Positions 47,743 to 60,528 of a stretch of DNA of 64,000 bases are shown here, one piece after another. Source of the stretch: Acorus gramineus (lineage: Eukaryota; Streptophyta; Magnoliopsida; Acorales; Acoraceae); the NCBI GenBank assembly GCA_030737835.1, contig JAUJYN010000041.1, positions 779,135-843,134 of the forward strand. Direction: 5' to 3'. Each line of letters begins with the position of its first letter. Positions within the stretch are counted from its first letter, which is position 1. The notes below the pieces were generated by a model, which was not told the origin of the DNA, made no database searches, and saw only the letters and a list, made by a program, of their open reading frames with translations. Made by a program: the position numbers and the translations under genes.

Positions 47743-48929
47743 CTATCCCTCTCTCTCTTGGTGTCCATCCATCGCTGGCTTACTTAGATTTGTCCAGAAA
47801 TAATTTTACAGGAGAGATACCACAATCGATCATGAAAAATCAAAATTTGATTTATTTGGACTTGGCGAACAATAACCTGACCGGGAAGATATCTTTTACG
47901 AATTGCAGTATGCCCCGGCTACAATATTTCAATCTATATGATAATCACCTCACAGGGTCCATACCTATAAGCTTGTTTAATAGCTCAAATATAATGTTCT
48001 TGGATATTAGAAAGAATTTCTTCTCAGGTAATATTCATAGTTCATTATTTACACTTCACAATGCGGTAATACTTCTCTTGTCTGAAAATAATTTTGAAGG
48101 TCCAGTTCCAACTCAAGTGTGTCATATGCAAAATCTTCACATCTTAGATCTTTCAAATAACTATCTTTCTGGAACAATTCCTAATTGTCTGAAAAATATC
48201 AGTTCTTGGATCATAGATTCTCTAATTGACTACCCTATGTTCATGGTTGCCCCTTATAGAATTTTTTATATTTCTACCAACACAGTTGTGACTAACTTAA
48301 CGACAAAAGGTAGGTGCGATTCTTACATGGGCACTCCCCTCTCCCTAATGACCGAGCTAGACTTATCCAAGAACCAGTTTTCTGGTCCCCTCCCTTTTCA
48401 AATGGGATATTTGAGTGCGCTCCACTCGTTAAACTTGTCAAACAACCACCTCACAGGACCAATTCCAAATTCCTTTCAAAACTTGGAAAATATAGAGAGT
48501 TTGGACCTCTCTAATAATTATCTATCAGGTGAAATTCCTTCCCAGCTTGTCAAACTCCACACGCTCTCCGTATTTCGAGTGGCGTACAATAACTTGTCAG
48601 GCATTATCCCATACAAAGATCAATTCTGCACATTCAATAAAAGCAGCTTTGAAGGTAATCCAGGCTTGTCTGAAGTATTGATAGAGAAGAATTGCTGGTC
48701 AATGCATGAGACTTCACAAACATACCATGACAGCAGTCACAACAGTAATGGTGATCAGGAAGATACGTCGAAGGCCATTGATAATGATGTGATCTTCTAT
48801 TCGTTCATCGCGGCATCATTTGCGATCGGATTTTGGGGTGTCATTGCGGTGCTCGCCTTCAACAAGAATGGGCGGATCAAGTTTTTCATGGCGGCTGATT
48901 ATTTTCTCTATGCATGCATGGATGTGTGA
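47743..48929 (+). pseudogene. truncated duplicate of the RLP (3' half)
   Basis: Begins in mid-exon, exactly at the sequence found at 45036 of the full gene, and continues to the same stop. It keeps the last LRRs, the spacer, the TM segment and the same 3' flank. By eye only some 15 bases differ over ~1.18 kb, several of them amino-acid changes (for example SVFRA/SVFRV, LSGVL/LSEVL). No signal peptide, LRRNT or promoter is attached; the first in-frame Met lies at 47790. It could be transcribed only from the LTR upstream, whose sense runs the other way. Best called a fragment pseudogene. Confidence 0.88.
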
Positions 48930-49295
48930 TCTTGGGCCTCATAAAATGCATTGAAAAAGAAGGCCAAAATAATATATGTTGCATCCAATTCAAGAAAACT
49001 TGTGCAACTTTTTAACTCGTGAATAAATGCATTCGCATGTATTTGAATTGTTTTTCTCCAATGAATGGGTATTTTGGAATAACTTGTCTTTCAAAATATT
49101 AAGAGAATTGATGATTTTTTTAGACATTGATGGAAATAGTCCATAGAAAATGCATGGATTTTCTTTCTTCAAGTCTTTGTTAATTTGAAGCGTTGGTGTA
49201 GTTGAGAACTATGATGGAAGTTGAATAAAACCCAAAAATCTGTTTATTTATGAGGAATAAGTGAATATAGCTATGACAAAATATGTGAGAATAAG

Positions 49296-52007
49296 TTTTT
49301 TTTTTGTTGGGTAATTTATTTATATTGAAAAAAGGAAGAAAATGTACAAAGCAGGAAGGATTACAGAGAATATGAAAGGAGAAGTAGGCTTTTCAATGCC
49401 TATACCAAAATACAAATTAAAGACTAGAGACCTCCATTACAAACTTGATATCCGATAAGTGCTCAAGAAATTCATCGTTGAATTGCTCCGAGCGAATCCG
49501 TGTGACACCAATTTCGGACTGTGCTGCTGCAAGGTAATCAGCAGCACTATTACCCTCTCTAAATACATGTGAGATTTTCCAGAGTTGCAATTGACCCACT
49601 GGATTGTGGAGTTCCCGTAGATCTCTGAAAGAATACCATGGGATTGATCCCCTCCCTTGTGACCATGCAATGGCTGTTATAGAGTCACTCTCGCTCCATA
49701 CCTTAGAGGCCCCATGCGCAATACTTAGCTTTATACCAGCAACCACTCCTTTAAGCTCAAGCAAATTGATTGAGGAGGCTCTTGTTCTTGCTGATAAAGC
49801 CTCAAAACAGTCCCCGTGGTGGTCTCGAATCAATGCCCCATAACCAAAACGATCATCGGAGACAGACCCATCTGAGTTTGCTTTCAACCAGCTAGGAGAG
49901 GGGAGTAGCCATCGAACCTCTTGAATGGAAGTGCTCTTCTCTATGAAATGCATGCCAAAGATGGTCGACATTTTGGCTATTAAGGAATTTAATGGGGCCT
50001 CTAGTGTCTTATTTTTGAACAGGAAACGACCTTCCTCAAGCACCTTACGGACTAACCACTGTTTGTGGATCGATTGAGAGCGAAACACCCTGGAATTCCT
50101 CTCAATCCAGATTGCCCACATGGTCTTTGCAATGATAAAATGAAGGACCTTCCTTTCAGCTTTAGAAATACCCTGCTTTAAAATCTGCATCATATGTTCT
50201 TGGAGATTACTTGATCTAACAAATCTGAAACCCAAGGCCTTGCAAATGGCATTCCAAACAAAAGCAGAGTAAGAACAGTGAATAAAGAGGTGGGAGATGG
50301 TTTCTTGTTCTACTCGACAGAGAGAGCAGCGAGACTCTGAAACTAGCCCTTTGATAAGCAACCTGTCCAAAGAAGGAAGTTTGTTCAATGCAGCTTGCCA
50401 ACAGAGGAAGCTATATCGAGGCGGCTGAGAAGTGTTCCATATTGTCTTACACCAGTCGAGACTTGGGGCAAGATGGTCTTAGGTGATTCCAGGCCAAGGA
50501 AGAGGAGATGCTGCCAGTTTTGTGCCCTGTCCAGATAATAACATCTTCACCAAGGCCACCTACATCTAACATTAAGATTTCCTCCCAGATTCCTTCAAAT
50601 TCGATCGGCCATCGAGGAGGTTTGAACCATTTACCATCTCGGATTAGAGCACTAACTGTATCTTGATCAGGAGGTCCCCAATTTAAGAGTACTGATTCAT
50701 TGAAATGTTCATGGAGACACTTTCCTTGTAGCCATGGATCGAACCATAAAGAAATACTTTTACCTTCGAATATGACATAACTTACATCTGGTTTAATCCA
50801 TCTTCGGGCCTTTAATAATCGATTCCATATCCAAGATTGGGATGATTTGATACTGATTGACCATATATTCTTCGATTTGAAATATTTTTTCCTCATCCAT
50901 TGCACCCATAGAGAATGATGGTTAGCGACTACCTCCCAAAACCTTGCTCCTATGCTCGCTTCATTCCAGGTGGTGATTCTCCTCATTCCTAGACCTGCTT
51001 CAAGAAGAGGAGAACATATTGTGTTCCAGTTCACTGCATGCATTTTCTGCTTTCCATCAACTCCCACCCATAAGAAATTTCGAATCTCCCTCTCGATCTA
51101 CCTAAGAGTCTTCTTAGGTAAAGCGAAAGCCGAAGTCCAGTAAATGCTTAAACTGAATAGCACTGACTTCATCAATTCGATCTTGCCCGCTTTAGATAGA
51201 AAAATGGCTGACCAAGATTGCAATTTTGCACGAATCTTGTCTATAAGAGGAAGACATAGTTGGTGAGTCAGAACCCCTCTTAATAAAGGTAGGCCAAGGT
51301 TTTTAACCGGAAGAGATAGGCTTTGGATGCCAAGAGTTTGAGAGAATTCCTCATTTGATGAACTAAGAAAAAGCTGGCTTTTTGATGGATTGACATGAAG
51401 ACCAGAGATGTTAGAGAACCAGTCGAAGAGCTCTTTCATGGCTGATGCAGAAGAGGAGGTGGCATCCATAAAAAACATTAAATCGTCCGCAAAACAAAGA
51501 TGCGAGACATTCAAATCTGTCTTTATGTATTGGCCAATCTTTCTATCTTGTACAGCCTTTTCAATACTTCTTGATAGGACTTCCATCACTATGACAAAGA
51601 GGAGGGGGGAGAGGGGATCTCCCTGCTTGAGACCACATTTTGAGGAGAAGAAACCGTGCGGGCTACCATTGATTAGAACTGAATATGACGCTGTCTGGAT
51701 GCATTGTGTCACCCAAAGGATCCACTGATTTGGGAAATTCATACCCTTCATAGCTTCAGTTAAGAAATCCCATATCATGCTATCGAAGGCCTTACAAAGG
51801 TCAATTTTGATGCAAGCACGCCCCTCGAAGGATGGAAGAGAGAGATATCTCGAGAGTTCGTGAGCCATTAATATACTATGTACTATGCTCCTCCCCTTTA
51901 CAAAGGCTGACTGGTTTGGAGCAATAAGTGTAACGTCCCCTGGATCCACGGTCCCGTTTTGAAGCGTGAAATCCGGGAGCCTTAACTAAATTCCTCGAAT
52001 CTCAGAG

Positions 52008-52044
<37 letters not shown>

Positions 52045-55000
52045 CTTCATCCAGAGAACATACGAATACATCACCATAATTATACATATATTGTCAATGC
52101 TAAAATCCAACACAAATTCAATATACATCGAAAACAACTTAATTTATATATCCACACTATCATACATATGGGTCCTCTACATGCCAAAGAAATGACCAAC
52201 ACCTTTTACACAAGTCTAGTGCTCCGGAAATAAAATACGAGCTTCAAACTCCAACGCCTTAACGAGATCGACAACCACCAACAGCTAATCTGAAAGGTTG
52301 GGAAGAGAGAGGGATGAGCTACCACACGCTCAGTGAATGGACACAAGTGTCCCAATAATATATTATACTTCAAAATAATCAGTTAAAAAGTGTCTATGGA
52401 ACAATTGTTGTAATATAAAGCAAAGCTTATAATAAAGAAGCCATTTAAAACATTCAAGGATATAATAACATTTCTCTTTCGAATAAAATGTGATGTCATA
52501 AAAATCTTCTCATGATTTCAAACTACATGATGTATATGAATGCAACGGACACGCATGCCCGCTTTCCACGACACCTAGCCGCAGAGATTTCACTTTGGAA
52601 ATCGGGCCACGTAGACATAGCCACCTAGACTTGGGTCAAATTTAGACCGCAGACAATTTCATGCATGCATAATCAAAACTACTTATTCTTTCAAGTATAC
52701 AGCATGCGACAATTTTCATAAATCCCATAATTTCCAATACATATAATATATCCAAAATATCAACATATATGATGATAACATGCTCATATGCTTTGTACAA
52801 GATAGATTTCATAATCATAAAATAATATGATGCTTTTCAAATAATATAGAGACATCCACTCACCTCCAGTCCACGCAATACAAACCGATGCACGTGCATA
52901 AACGCTATACACTCGCACGTGGATAACCTAGCATAACAATTATGCAATCAATAAATAAGAAAATCATTCAATCATGACAAACAACTGACAAACAACTTAC
53001 AACAACACTCAGCCCAATAATCCCAAGAGCCCGTACCAAATAGACCTACAATCCGCAACTCACCTTAAAGGCCTAACAAAAATCCCAACTCCAAATAAAT
53101 ATTAAAATGTTCATATCTCACAATGATCCGATAATCAATATCCATTTATTTCATAAGGCCCACATAATCGATCAATCCTCGAATAAAATATTTAGACAAA
53201 TCCGATGATGCTCAACTATAATTCCAATGATCCAAATAACTCAATCCAATCAATTTACATCCAAATAACAATAATATTCAATTAATATTCATTGATCCCA
53301 CTAAACCAAATTAATTGATTTAATATCCAATTTGAGTCACCAAGATCAATAAAATCATCAAAACCCACAAATCAAATTATACTCATTAAACATCCATTTG
53401 GGATCCCTTTAATCTCTAAAATTCATCAAACTTGATCATGAAGCTAAATATTTGAATTATAAGAAACTGCACAGAAATCTTTGAAAAATCATAACTTTCT
53501 ACTCGTAACTCCGAATTGGACGATTCATGATTCGTTGGAAAGATCTTTTCGAAACCTATTTATGTTTGTGAAATACAATTTTCCCAGAAACGACTCTATC
53601 ATAGTCAAAAACACGATTTAATGATCAGGTATTCAATCCACCCGAAAATAACCCTTAAATCCCAAAACCAATAAATCTAGTTTGATCTTAAGAAATCCTT
53701 CAAGATCCATTGAAATCTAATAAAAACATCATCTATTTAAAATCAATCAAACCCTAACCCTAATCCATCAACATTCTTTCCCAAATAATAGATTGACACA
53801 ATCATCTCCTAACCAAACTAAATTGAAACACTAACAATCAATAGAGAAAGATTTATCACCTTGTAGTGCTCGACGGGTAGAGCTAGGTCATCACCACCTT
53901 TCTTGCCTCATGAGAATTCTGATGCAAACCCTAACCCAAAACGTGTTATATAAAAGGGGTTTTTACCAAATTACAAAACGACCCCTCAAGTATTCCAGGT
54001 TTACAACGAGGTCCTTATCCGATTTACAGAAAGATCCCTATCCGATTTACAAACAGATCCCTGAAGCCTATTAAAAGATATTCTGGATTCGCAACTACAT
54101 CCCTGGGCCCAATAACTTAACACAAAATCCTAAAAACCTAATTTCCCTAACTCCGAATCTCACCAAATTTCAACCAAAATATCTTGAGACTATAAAGATC
54201 TCCAAAAAAATATAAAATAAATATTTCAACATCAATTTATAATTATCAAAATTATAAATCAAATTAGACCCATTTGGGCCTACCGCCAAATAAAAAAAAT
54301 GAAATAATTAAATTTCAATTAAAATTTCCATTATATATTTAAAATAAATATATAAGGCTAAAAATACAGAGACGTTACAATAAGGCTCGGCAAAACCAAT
54401 TGAAGGCGATTAGCCATGATTTTTGTAATGGTTTTGTAAATAACATTACATAATGAGATGGGCCTAAAATTCTCAAATGAAACTGCATTTCTACTCTTTA
54501 GAATGAGAAAAATAAAGGAGTGGTTCACCTGTTTAAGTAGGTATCCAGATCTGAAGAAGGAGGAAATGCCAGCTAAGAAGTCCTCAGAAATAATAGGCCA
54601 ATAGGATTGGAAGAATCCCGCAGAGAAACCATCAGGACCCGGGCTGCTTAGAGGCTTGAGGGAAAATAGTGCATCTTTAATTTCCTTTGAGGAGACAGGG
54701 GTGCAAAGGCCCTCTTGATCGGGTCGTGAAAGCTTACAAGATGTCGGAAGAGATGGGACAGGAGATGACCCCTCACGATTAAGAAGAGATGAAAAGAAGT
54801 CCACCCCGTGGTTAATAATGTCCTGCGGATCAGAAGAATACTGAGAATCCTGCTTTTGAACTAACCGGATTGAGTTTCTTGCTATTCTGGACTTTGTCAT
54901 AACATGAAAATAATGGGAGTTTCTATCTCCTTCTGAAAGCCAAGTTTGGTTTGCCTGTGGAAAGATTCTTCATATCTTAAGAGGTTCAGATAATTGACCT

Positions 55001-55472
55001 TACACTCCCTCTCGTGAGTCTGTAGTTGAGAATTTAGAGGATCAGACATTAGATCCTTCTGATCAATGTCCAGATTTGATTTGCTTCTTGTGAGAGAGCT
55101 ATAGAAAGGCCTGAAAACAGAGAAATCCCAATTCTTTATAATACGCTTGGTATGCTGAAGTTTCTTGACAAGTTTGAACAATGGAGATCCATTAAAATCT
55201 GTCTGCCAGGCTTGCTTAACTAGATCACCAAGTGCGGATGAAATTCCCACATTTTGAAGTATTTAAATGGCCTTTTCCCAAATGAAACACAATTATGGAG
55301 TGAGACCTTCAAGGGAGAGTGATCCGAGAGACCAGGACTTAAATATTGGACGAAGGAGTCTGCATGGTGTAATAGCCACTTGGAGTTTACTAGGATCCGA
55401 TCCAATTTACACTGAACTCGGGTAGTTTGATTAGGAAAAGTTAAGCCCAGTGGCCTGGAGATCCTGAAGAAA
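49296..55472 (-). mobile_element. L1-type LINE, 5'-truncated, ORF2 decayed
   Basis: Minus strand. The end of the endonuclease (GLSDHSPLKVSL near 55310) is followed by reverse transcriptase: SPGPDGFSAGFFQSYW, FRPISLCNVIYK, then after a solo LTR SAFVKGRSI, GLKQGDPLSPLLFV and the catalytic CFADDLMFF. Next come the zinc-binding tail (CSLCRVEQETISHLFIHC) and an RNase H domain (SDGSVSDDRFGYGALIRD; LLELKGVVAGI; REGNSAADYLA). The poly(A) side is the T-run at 49296-49305. One in-frame stop near 51098, frameshifts near 50400-50450, 54900 and 55230, and loss of the 5' part show it is dead. Its 3' end is shared with the fragment at 46586-46818, so it predates the RLP duplication. Confidence 0.9.
51929..54379 (-). 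mobile_element. solo LTR inside the LINE
   Basis: 2451 bp, TGTAACGTCCCC...GACGTTACA, flanked by an exact 5-bp duplication ATAAG (51924-51928 and 54380-54384). It interrupts LINE reverse-transcriptase coding sequence. A short block (CACACGCTCAGTGAAT near 52323) is shared with the Tekay-type LTRs here, suggesting a distant relative. A (TA)n run lies at 52011-52041. No internal region; it formed by LTR-LTR recombination. Orientation is inferred from that shared block. Confidence 0.93.
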
Positions 55473-57151
55473 ACTTGGCTGTCACCCTGAGTTTGGGAGC
55501 TCCGATTGAAAATCTAACTGCATATTATGTGTCCTGGTACCATTTCAAGCCACTCACGAAAATTTCATCGAATTCCGGTAACGTTTCAGAATTTCACAGT
55601 TCCGAATCGTATCCGGGTTTTGACCGAGCGAAAAGTCATTGGGAGACTTGACTTGGTCAAGGTTGACCCTTGACTTGGTCAAATGTTTTTGGTTTTTTGT
55701 GTGGTTGGGTTGACTAGGGTCAAAGTGCATCTAAACCTAATCTAACCTAGCTTAACCTAATCTTTTTTTTACTAAGTGTAAGTGGTGAGTGTGTGAGGTG
55801 TGTGTGTGGTCCCCTTTAAACCCCACGCCCAAGAATAGTCCCCACCCTATTCATCATCTCCTCCAACTCTATCATTCTCTCTCTCCCTTCTCTTTAAAAC
55901 CCCATTTAGACCTAGTAGAAGGTGTTGGATCAAGAAACCCTAGAAGGAGAAAAGATAGGTAAGGACCCGATCTATCCTTCCACGGTTTCGTTTTCGAGTT
56001 CCCTCATGTGTGACCCCCTCTCATGGTCCCTTTTTACCTCTGTTTTCAGCCCCTCTTTGGCTGAGTGGAGATCTTGGTGGTGGTGGTCTTGGAGGTGGCA
56101 AATCGGTGCGCGAAGAGCATCCGATCTCCTCCCCTTCCTTTCCTCTCCTTGGGTGAGTTTTCTTTCGTTCCTTTTCTTGTTTAGATGCATGTTTAGGTTG
56201 TGTTTGTGGGTGTGCTTGGTGAGCATGAGAGTTTGGGGTGGGGGAGGGCTGAGGGAGGTGGTAGAGTCGGCTCGGGCAGTGCGGGCTCATCGGTGCGTGC
56301 ACGCGAGCCTGCGCGCAGGCCGACAGGCAGGCAGGCAGGGCAGGCGCAGGGCAGGCGCGCTGTCGGGCGAGCTGGCAGGGGACGCGGGCGTGAGCGCGGG
56401 CGTGCGCGCGGGTGCTGCGCAGGGGGCGAAGTACGCTGGGCGAGCGGGCTGTGTGCGGGTGCTGCGCAGGGGGCGCAGGGAGAGCAGGCGTGCGAGCGGG
56501 GAGTGCGTGCGGGGCGCTGCGCTGGGGCGTAGTGCACGCGGGTGCATCCGGGCTGTGCGCGGGCCCGCGCGTGCGTGCGCCCGAGCGTGCGGCTTGTCTA
56601 GGCGCGCGGGCTGGGGTTCGACAGCGTGCCTGGGCGCGCGGGCTAGGGTGCGGCAGTGCACCCGGGCCGAGGGTGTGCGTGCGTGCGTGCGCACCCGTGC
56701 GTGCGCGTGCGGGTGGCCGTGCGTATGGCCGCCGGGGGTTCGGGAGTGAGTCGGGGCACTCGGGCTTGCGTGCGTACGGGCCGTATGTACGCTTGTCCGA
56801 GTGTTGGGTATTTTTAGTGTATTTTTGTATGTATTTGTGTATTTTACTCACCGTGTTAAATACCTGTCTTGCAGATCTTGACGGACGGTCACGCGACGAC
56901 CCAGGTATTGGTGAGTGGGACAATCCAACCCAGTAGGGAGGCGTATGTGCTTTTAGGCGTGTATTGTTCTCCCCTGGGGCACCATAGTTTAATATTAACT
57001 TGTGTAATATGTAATCCATGCAGGCATGATCGTTATATAGTATGCATGCCACCCTAGATCTTGTATGTTAGGGACTTACACCCTTAGGATATGTGTAAGA
57101 GCCATGCATCCTGATACCATATTTTCATGCTAGGAAGCCTTGACCTATGCA
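55473..57151 (+). mobile_element. gypsy LTR fragment, opposite orientation
   Basis: Reverse complement of the Tekay-type LTR (GAAAATTTCATCGAATTCCGG; GTTTTGACCGAGCGAAAAGTC; the GC-rich block at 56280-56760). Both ends are missing: it is cut by the LINE junction on the left and by another LTR at 57152. Large overlapping frames in the GC-rich block are compositional, not genes. Confidence 0.85.
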
Positions 57152-57260
57152 TGTCACGCCCCAGGGCGGCCATCCCCGGGACGCGGCAAGTGTATACATG
57201 ATATCAGCAGTCTAAACAGGAGATCAATAAATCACTCTAAACAACAACTAAAATGACAAC
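57152..57260 (-). mobile_element. 109-bp LTR tip adjoining a full LTR
   Basis: TGTCACGCCCCAGGGCGGCC and the next ~100 bp repeat the first bases of the LTR at 57261. Either a tandem duplication of the LTR end, or the tip of an older LTR into which the next element inserted. The second choice predicts ACAAC-flanked sequence beyond the window. Confidence 0.7.
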
Positions 57261-57772
57261 TGTCATGTCCCAGGGTGGCCGTCCCGGGACGCGGCAAGTG
57301 TATATATGATATCAGCAGTCTAAACAAGAGGTCAATAACATACCATAAACAACATCAATATCACAACAATGAAGCTGACAGGATATATACACAAATAGCG
57401 GAAGCTAAAAGACTGAGTCTGTAATTCAAAAACATATTACAGACTCGATACATAATCAACTGTCCTGTGAGAGCCAATATATACAAAGACATCCAAATAA
57501 AATACAACTGCGTGCCCAAGCACGGAATATAATACATACAATCAAAAAGGGTGCTGATAGCCTCTAAAACTCGCGGGACGTGGCGCTACTCCGCTACTGG
57601 TGCAGTCTCTCTCGGGGAGCTCCTCCTTCAAGTCCGCCTCAGTGATAACTGGAGAAAATAATTATGCGAGGGGTGAGCCACACGCTCAGTGAATAGCACA
57701 ACCCATGCATCACAATTCATATTAACCACCATTAATCAGCAAAAGCCCCAAAGTGGCTGGAACAACACAATC

Positions 57773-58238
57773 CGGTGGGTCGTTACATCGCCGAACCACC
57801 ACACCCTCACCCTCACCCCTCAATAGGTGACATAGGATGTTGGGACTTACTAGCCTGATAATCATCTATACACAAATCAGTGGGTCGCCTCCTCGCCGAC
57901 CCACTACACCCTCACCCTCACCCCTCAATAGGTGACAGAGGATATTGGGACTGATAATCATCACTACACAATCCAGTGGGTCGCTACATCGCCGACCCAC
58001 TACACCCTCACCCTCACCCCTCAATAGGTGACAAAGGATATTGGGACTTACTAAGCTGATAATCATCCATACACAAATCAGTGGGTCGCCTCCTCGCCGA
58101 CCCACTACACCCTCACCCTCACCCCTCAATAGGTGACATAGGATATTGGGACTTACAAACCGGTGGGTCGCTACATCGCCGACCCACCACACCCTCACCC
58201 CTCAACAGGTGACATAGGATATTGGGACTGACTAGGCT
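57773..58238 (+). repeat. five tandem repeats of ~100 bp in the LTR
   Basis: Each unit has GGGTCGC(T/C)..CGCCGACCCAC, then CACCCTCACCCTCACCCCTC, then AATAGGTGACA..GGATATTGGGACT. The homologous spot in the LTRs at 24580 and 32190 has one unit, so this copy expanded. Repeats abut without unique spacers, so it is not CRISPR. Confidence 0.9.
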
Positions 58239-58562
58239 GATGGTCACCCTTGGTCCACCGATAGTCTCTCCCCACTCCGTAGGCCGCTTGGCCACTCCCA
58301 CATTCAGCACAGTCCGTCCCAAATCAGGAGGTGCCTACTGATGGGAGCCCCTCCACGGGACAGCCTTTCTAACGCTGGGGTAGTCTCTACACGGATCCAA
58401 CGAAGGGAACAGAACAGCCTATCCATACGCATATGATCCACTCGGATCCGCCGACAACACATCTCAACAACTCTAATGTCTTGAATTCTTCAGAATTCCT
58501 CCAGGGCGCATAACCAAGATGCGGGGAAAAGGTATAAAAATAATAACAAGGTTATAATATTA

Positions 58563-58679
58563 TTGGGAAAAGAAACCTTGGGAGGGCAGCATGTGGTCCC
58601 GATATAGGACATCCCGACAACCAAACAAGGAACACGGAGTACCCTAGCCCGGGTCTCAATGTTGACCTCGCAAGGCCCC
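58563..58679 (+). repeat. 117-bp module, copy 1 (in LTR)
   Basis: TGGGAAAAGAAACCTTGG to CAAGGCCCCT. It interrupts LTR sequence that is continuous in the 24-kb copy, between two AATATT words. A second copy of the same length lies at 63001-63117. Confidence 0.8.
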
Positions 58680-60528
58680 TTAATATTCCCTAAGGCGTGC
58701 TATAACATCATAAGTTTACATTTAATTTAATAAATTAAACTAATAGGACACATACATAGGCCGAGGCTTTCCTAGCATGATAACAAGGTGACAGGATGCA
58801 TGGCTCTTACACAACCTAAGGGTGCAAGTCCCTAACATACACGGTCTAGGGTAGCATGCATACTACATATTAATCATGCTTGCATGGATTACACATTAAA
58901 CAGGTTAATATTAACTATGGTGCCCCAGGGGAGGTCGGTATACGCCCAAGTGCATATAGCGCCTCCCTACTGGGTTGGGTTGTCCCACTCACCAATACCC
59001 GGGTCGTCGCGTGACCGTCCGTCAAGATCTGCAAGACAGGTATTTAACACGGTGAGTAAAATACACAAAAACATACAAAATACACTAAAATACCCAACAC
59101 TCGGACAAACGTACATACGGCCCGTACGTACGCGAGTCCGAGCACCCCGACACACTCCCGAACCCCCGAGCAGCCATACGCACGGCCACCCGCACGCGCA
59201 CGCACGAATGCGCACGCACGCACGCACCCCGGCACCATCGGCGCACTGCCGCGCGCCTACCCGCGCGCCCAGACGCACCACGCGTCCAGCCCAGTGCGCC
59301 CCAGCGCGCACTGCACGCACGCCCCAGCACGCGCACGCACTGGTCCCCAGCTCCTCGCCCAGGCGCCCTGCCCCGCACCCAGGCGCAGTGCCCAGATGCC
59401 CTGCCCGCGCGCGCGCCCGCGCGCACCCCCCGCGCGCACACGCTCGCGCGCACCCCCCGCGCGCACCCCCGCTCGCGCCAGCACCCGCGCGACTACTCCG
59501 CGCGCACCCGCGCGCACGCACCCGCGCCTGACTGCGCGCCCGCCAGCGCTCGCCTGCGCCCGCCTGCGCGCGCGCACGCGCGCAGACCACGCCCAGCGTG
59601 CGCCCAAGCCCTCTTAACCTCATTTTAACCCCTTTTTCACCCATCCCAACCCCTCACACACCCAAACCCAACTACCTAGCAAGCATGACTTTCCCACCAC
59701 CCCTTAAGCCAAGGAAACCAAGAAAAAGGAGGGGAGGAGCTCACCTTGGGAGGGAAAAGAAAGGGGGAGGTTCGGGGCCCTTCGCTCACCGAAACGCCGC
59801 CACCGGAACCACCACCACCACTCAGCCTCCTCTTCAGCCCTCTATGGCAGCAAAAACAGGGGGGGGGAGAGATCATGAGAAAGGGAGCTTGAGAGAGGGG
59901 AACAAACAACAACAAACCAACCAACCTCTTCCTTCTCCACCATCTCCTTCTCTTCCTCTCTTTGAGGCATAACAACAAACACTTGGTGGGGCTTTGGAAA
60001 AAGAAAAGAGAGGGCAAGAAATGAAATCGACGTGGGATTTGGGAGAGGAGAGAGAGAGAGAGATATTTATGAAAATATCTAAGGAGAATTTACTAAGTCG
60101 CCCTCCGACTAGAAATTCTGCGCAAGCTTCACTGGAACAGCCATAACTTCCCCGATACAGCTCCGAATTGAAAGCTAAGAAGATTATCTACAACTTTCAT
60201 GTTTATGCCATGATCAGATAATCCCTCTAGCTAATCCGAAATTAGAGCTAAACATCGAGCAGGGCTGCTGCCAGAATTTCCATCCCCGGGGTATACTTGG
60301 AAAAATACCCATAACTTTTACTACAAGAATCCAGTTGATCTAATTCCACTTCTGTGCGAAAGCTAACTCAAAACTGGACATCTCATAGTAAACTCATAAT
60401 TAAACCTCTTCATCTTGGATTTTAACAAAATCAAATCCAAACACCAAATCAGGAATACATAACTTAGGAAAAAAAAATTATGTACCCAAATCTTCAAACA
60501 GAGCGCTCCAAATGACACAAACACAACA

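Larger units (their letters stand above)
57261..60528 (-). repeat. 3' LTR of a decayed gypsy element
   Basis: About 3.27 kb, plus-strand start TGTCATGTCCCAGGGTGG, end ACACAAACACAACA, followed by a polypurine-tract equivalent (CTCCCCCCCTTAGG). Same family as the LTRs at 24-34 kb but diverged. It includes a five-fold internal repeat, a 117-bp inserted module and a GC-rich CG/CA block (59110-59600). Confidence 0.82.

Noticed and set aside
49604-49843. Plus-strand frames across the LINE
   Set aside because: Antisense shadows of RNase H and reverse-transcriptase coding sequence.
57773-58238. Regular repeats resembling a CRISPR array
   Set aside because: Plant nuclear LTR context, ~100-bp units abut without unique spacers.
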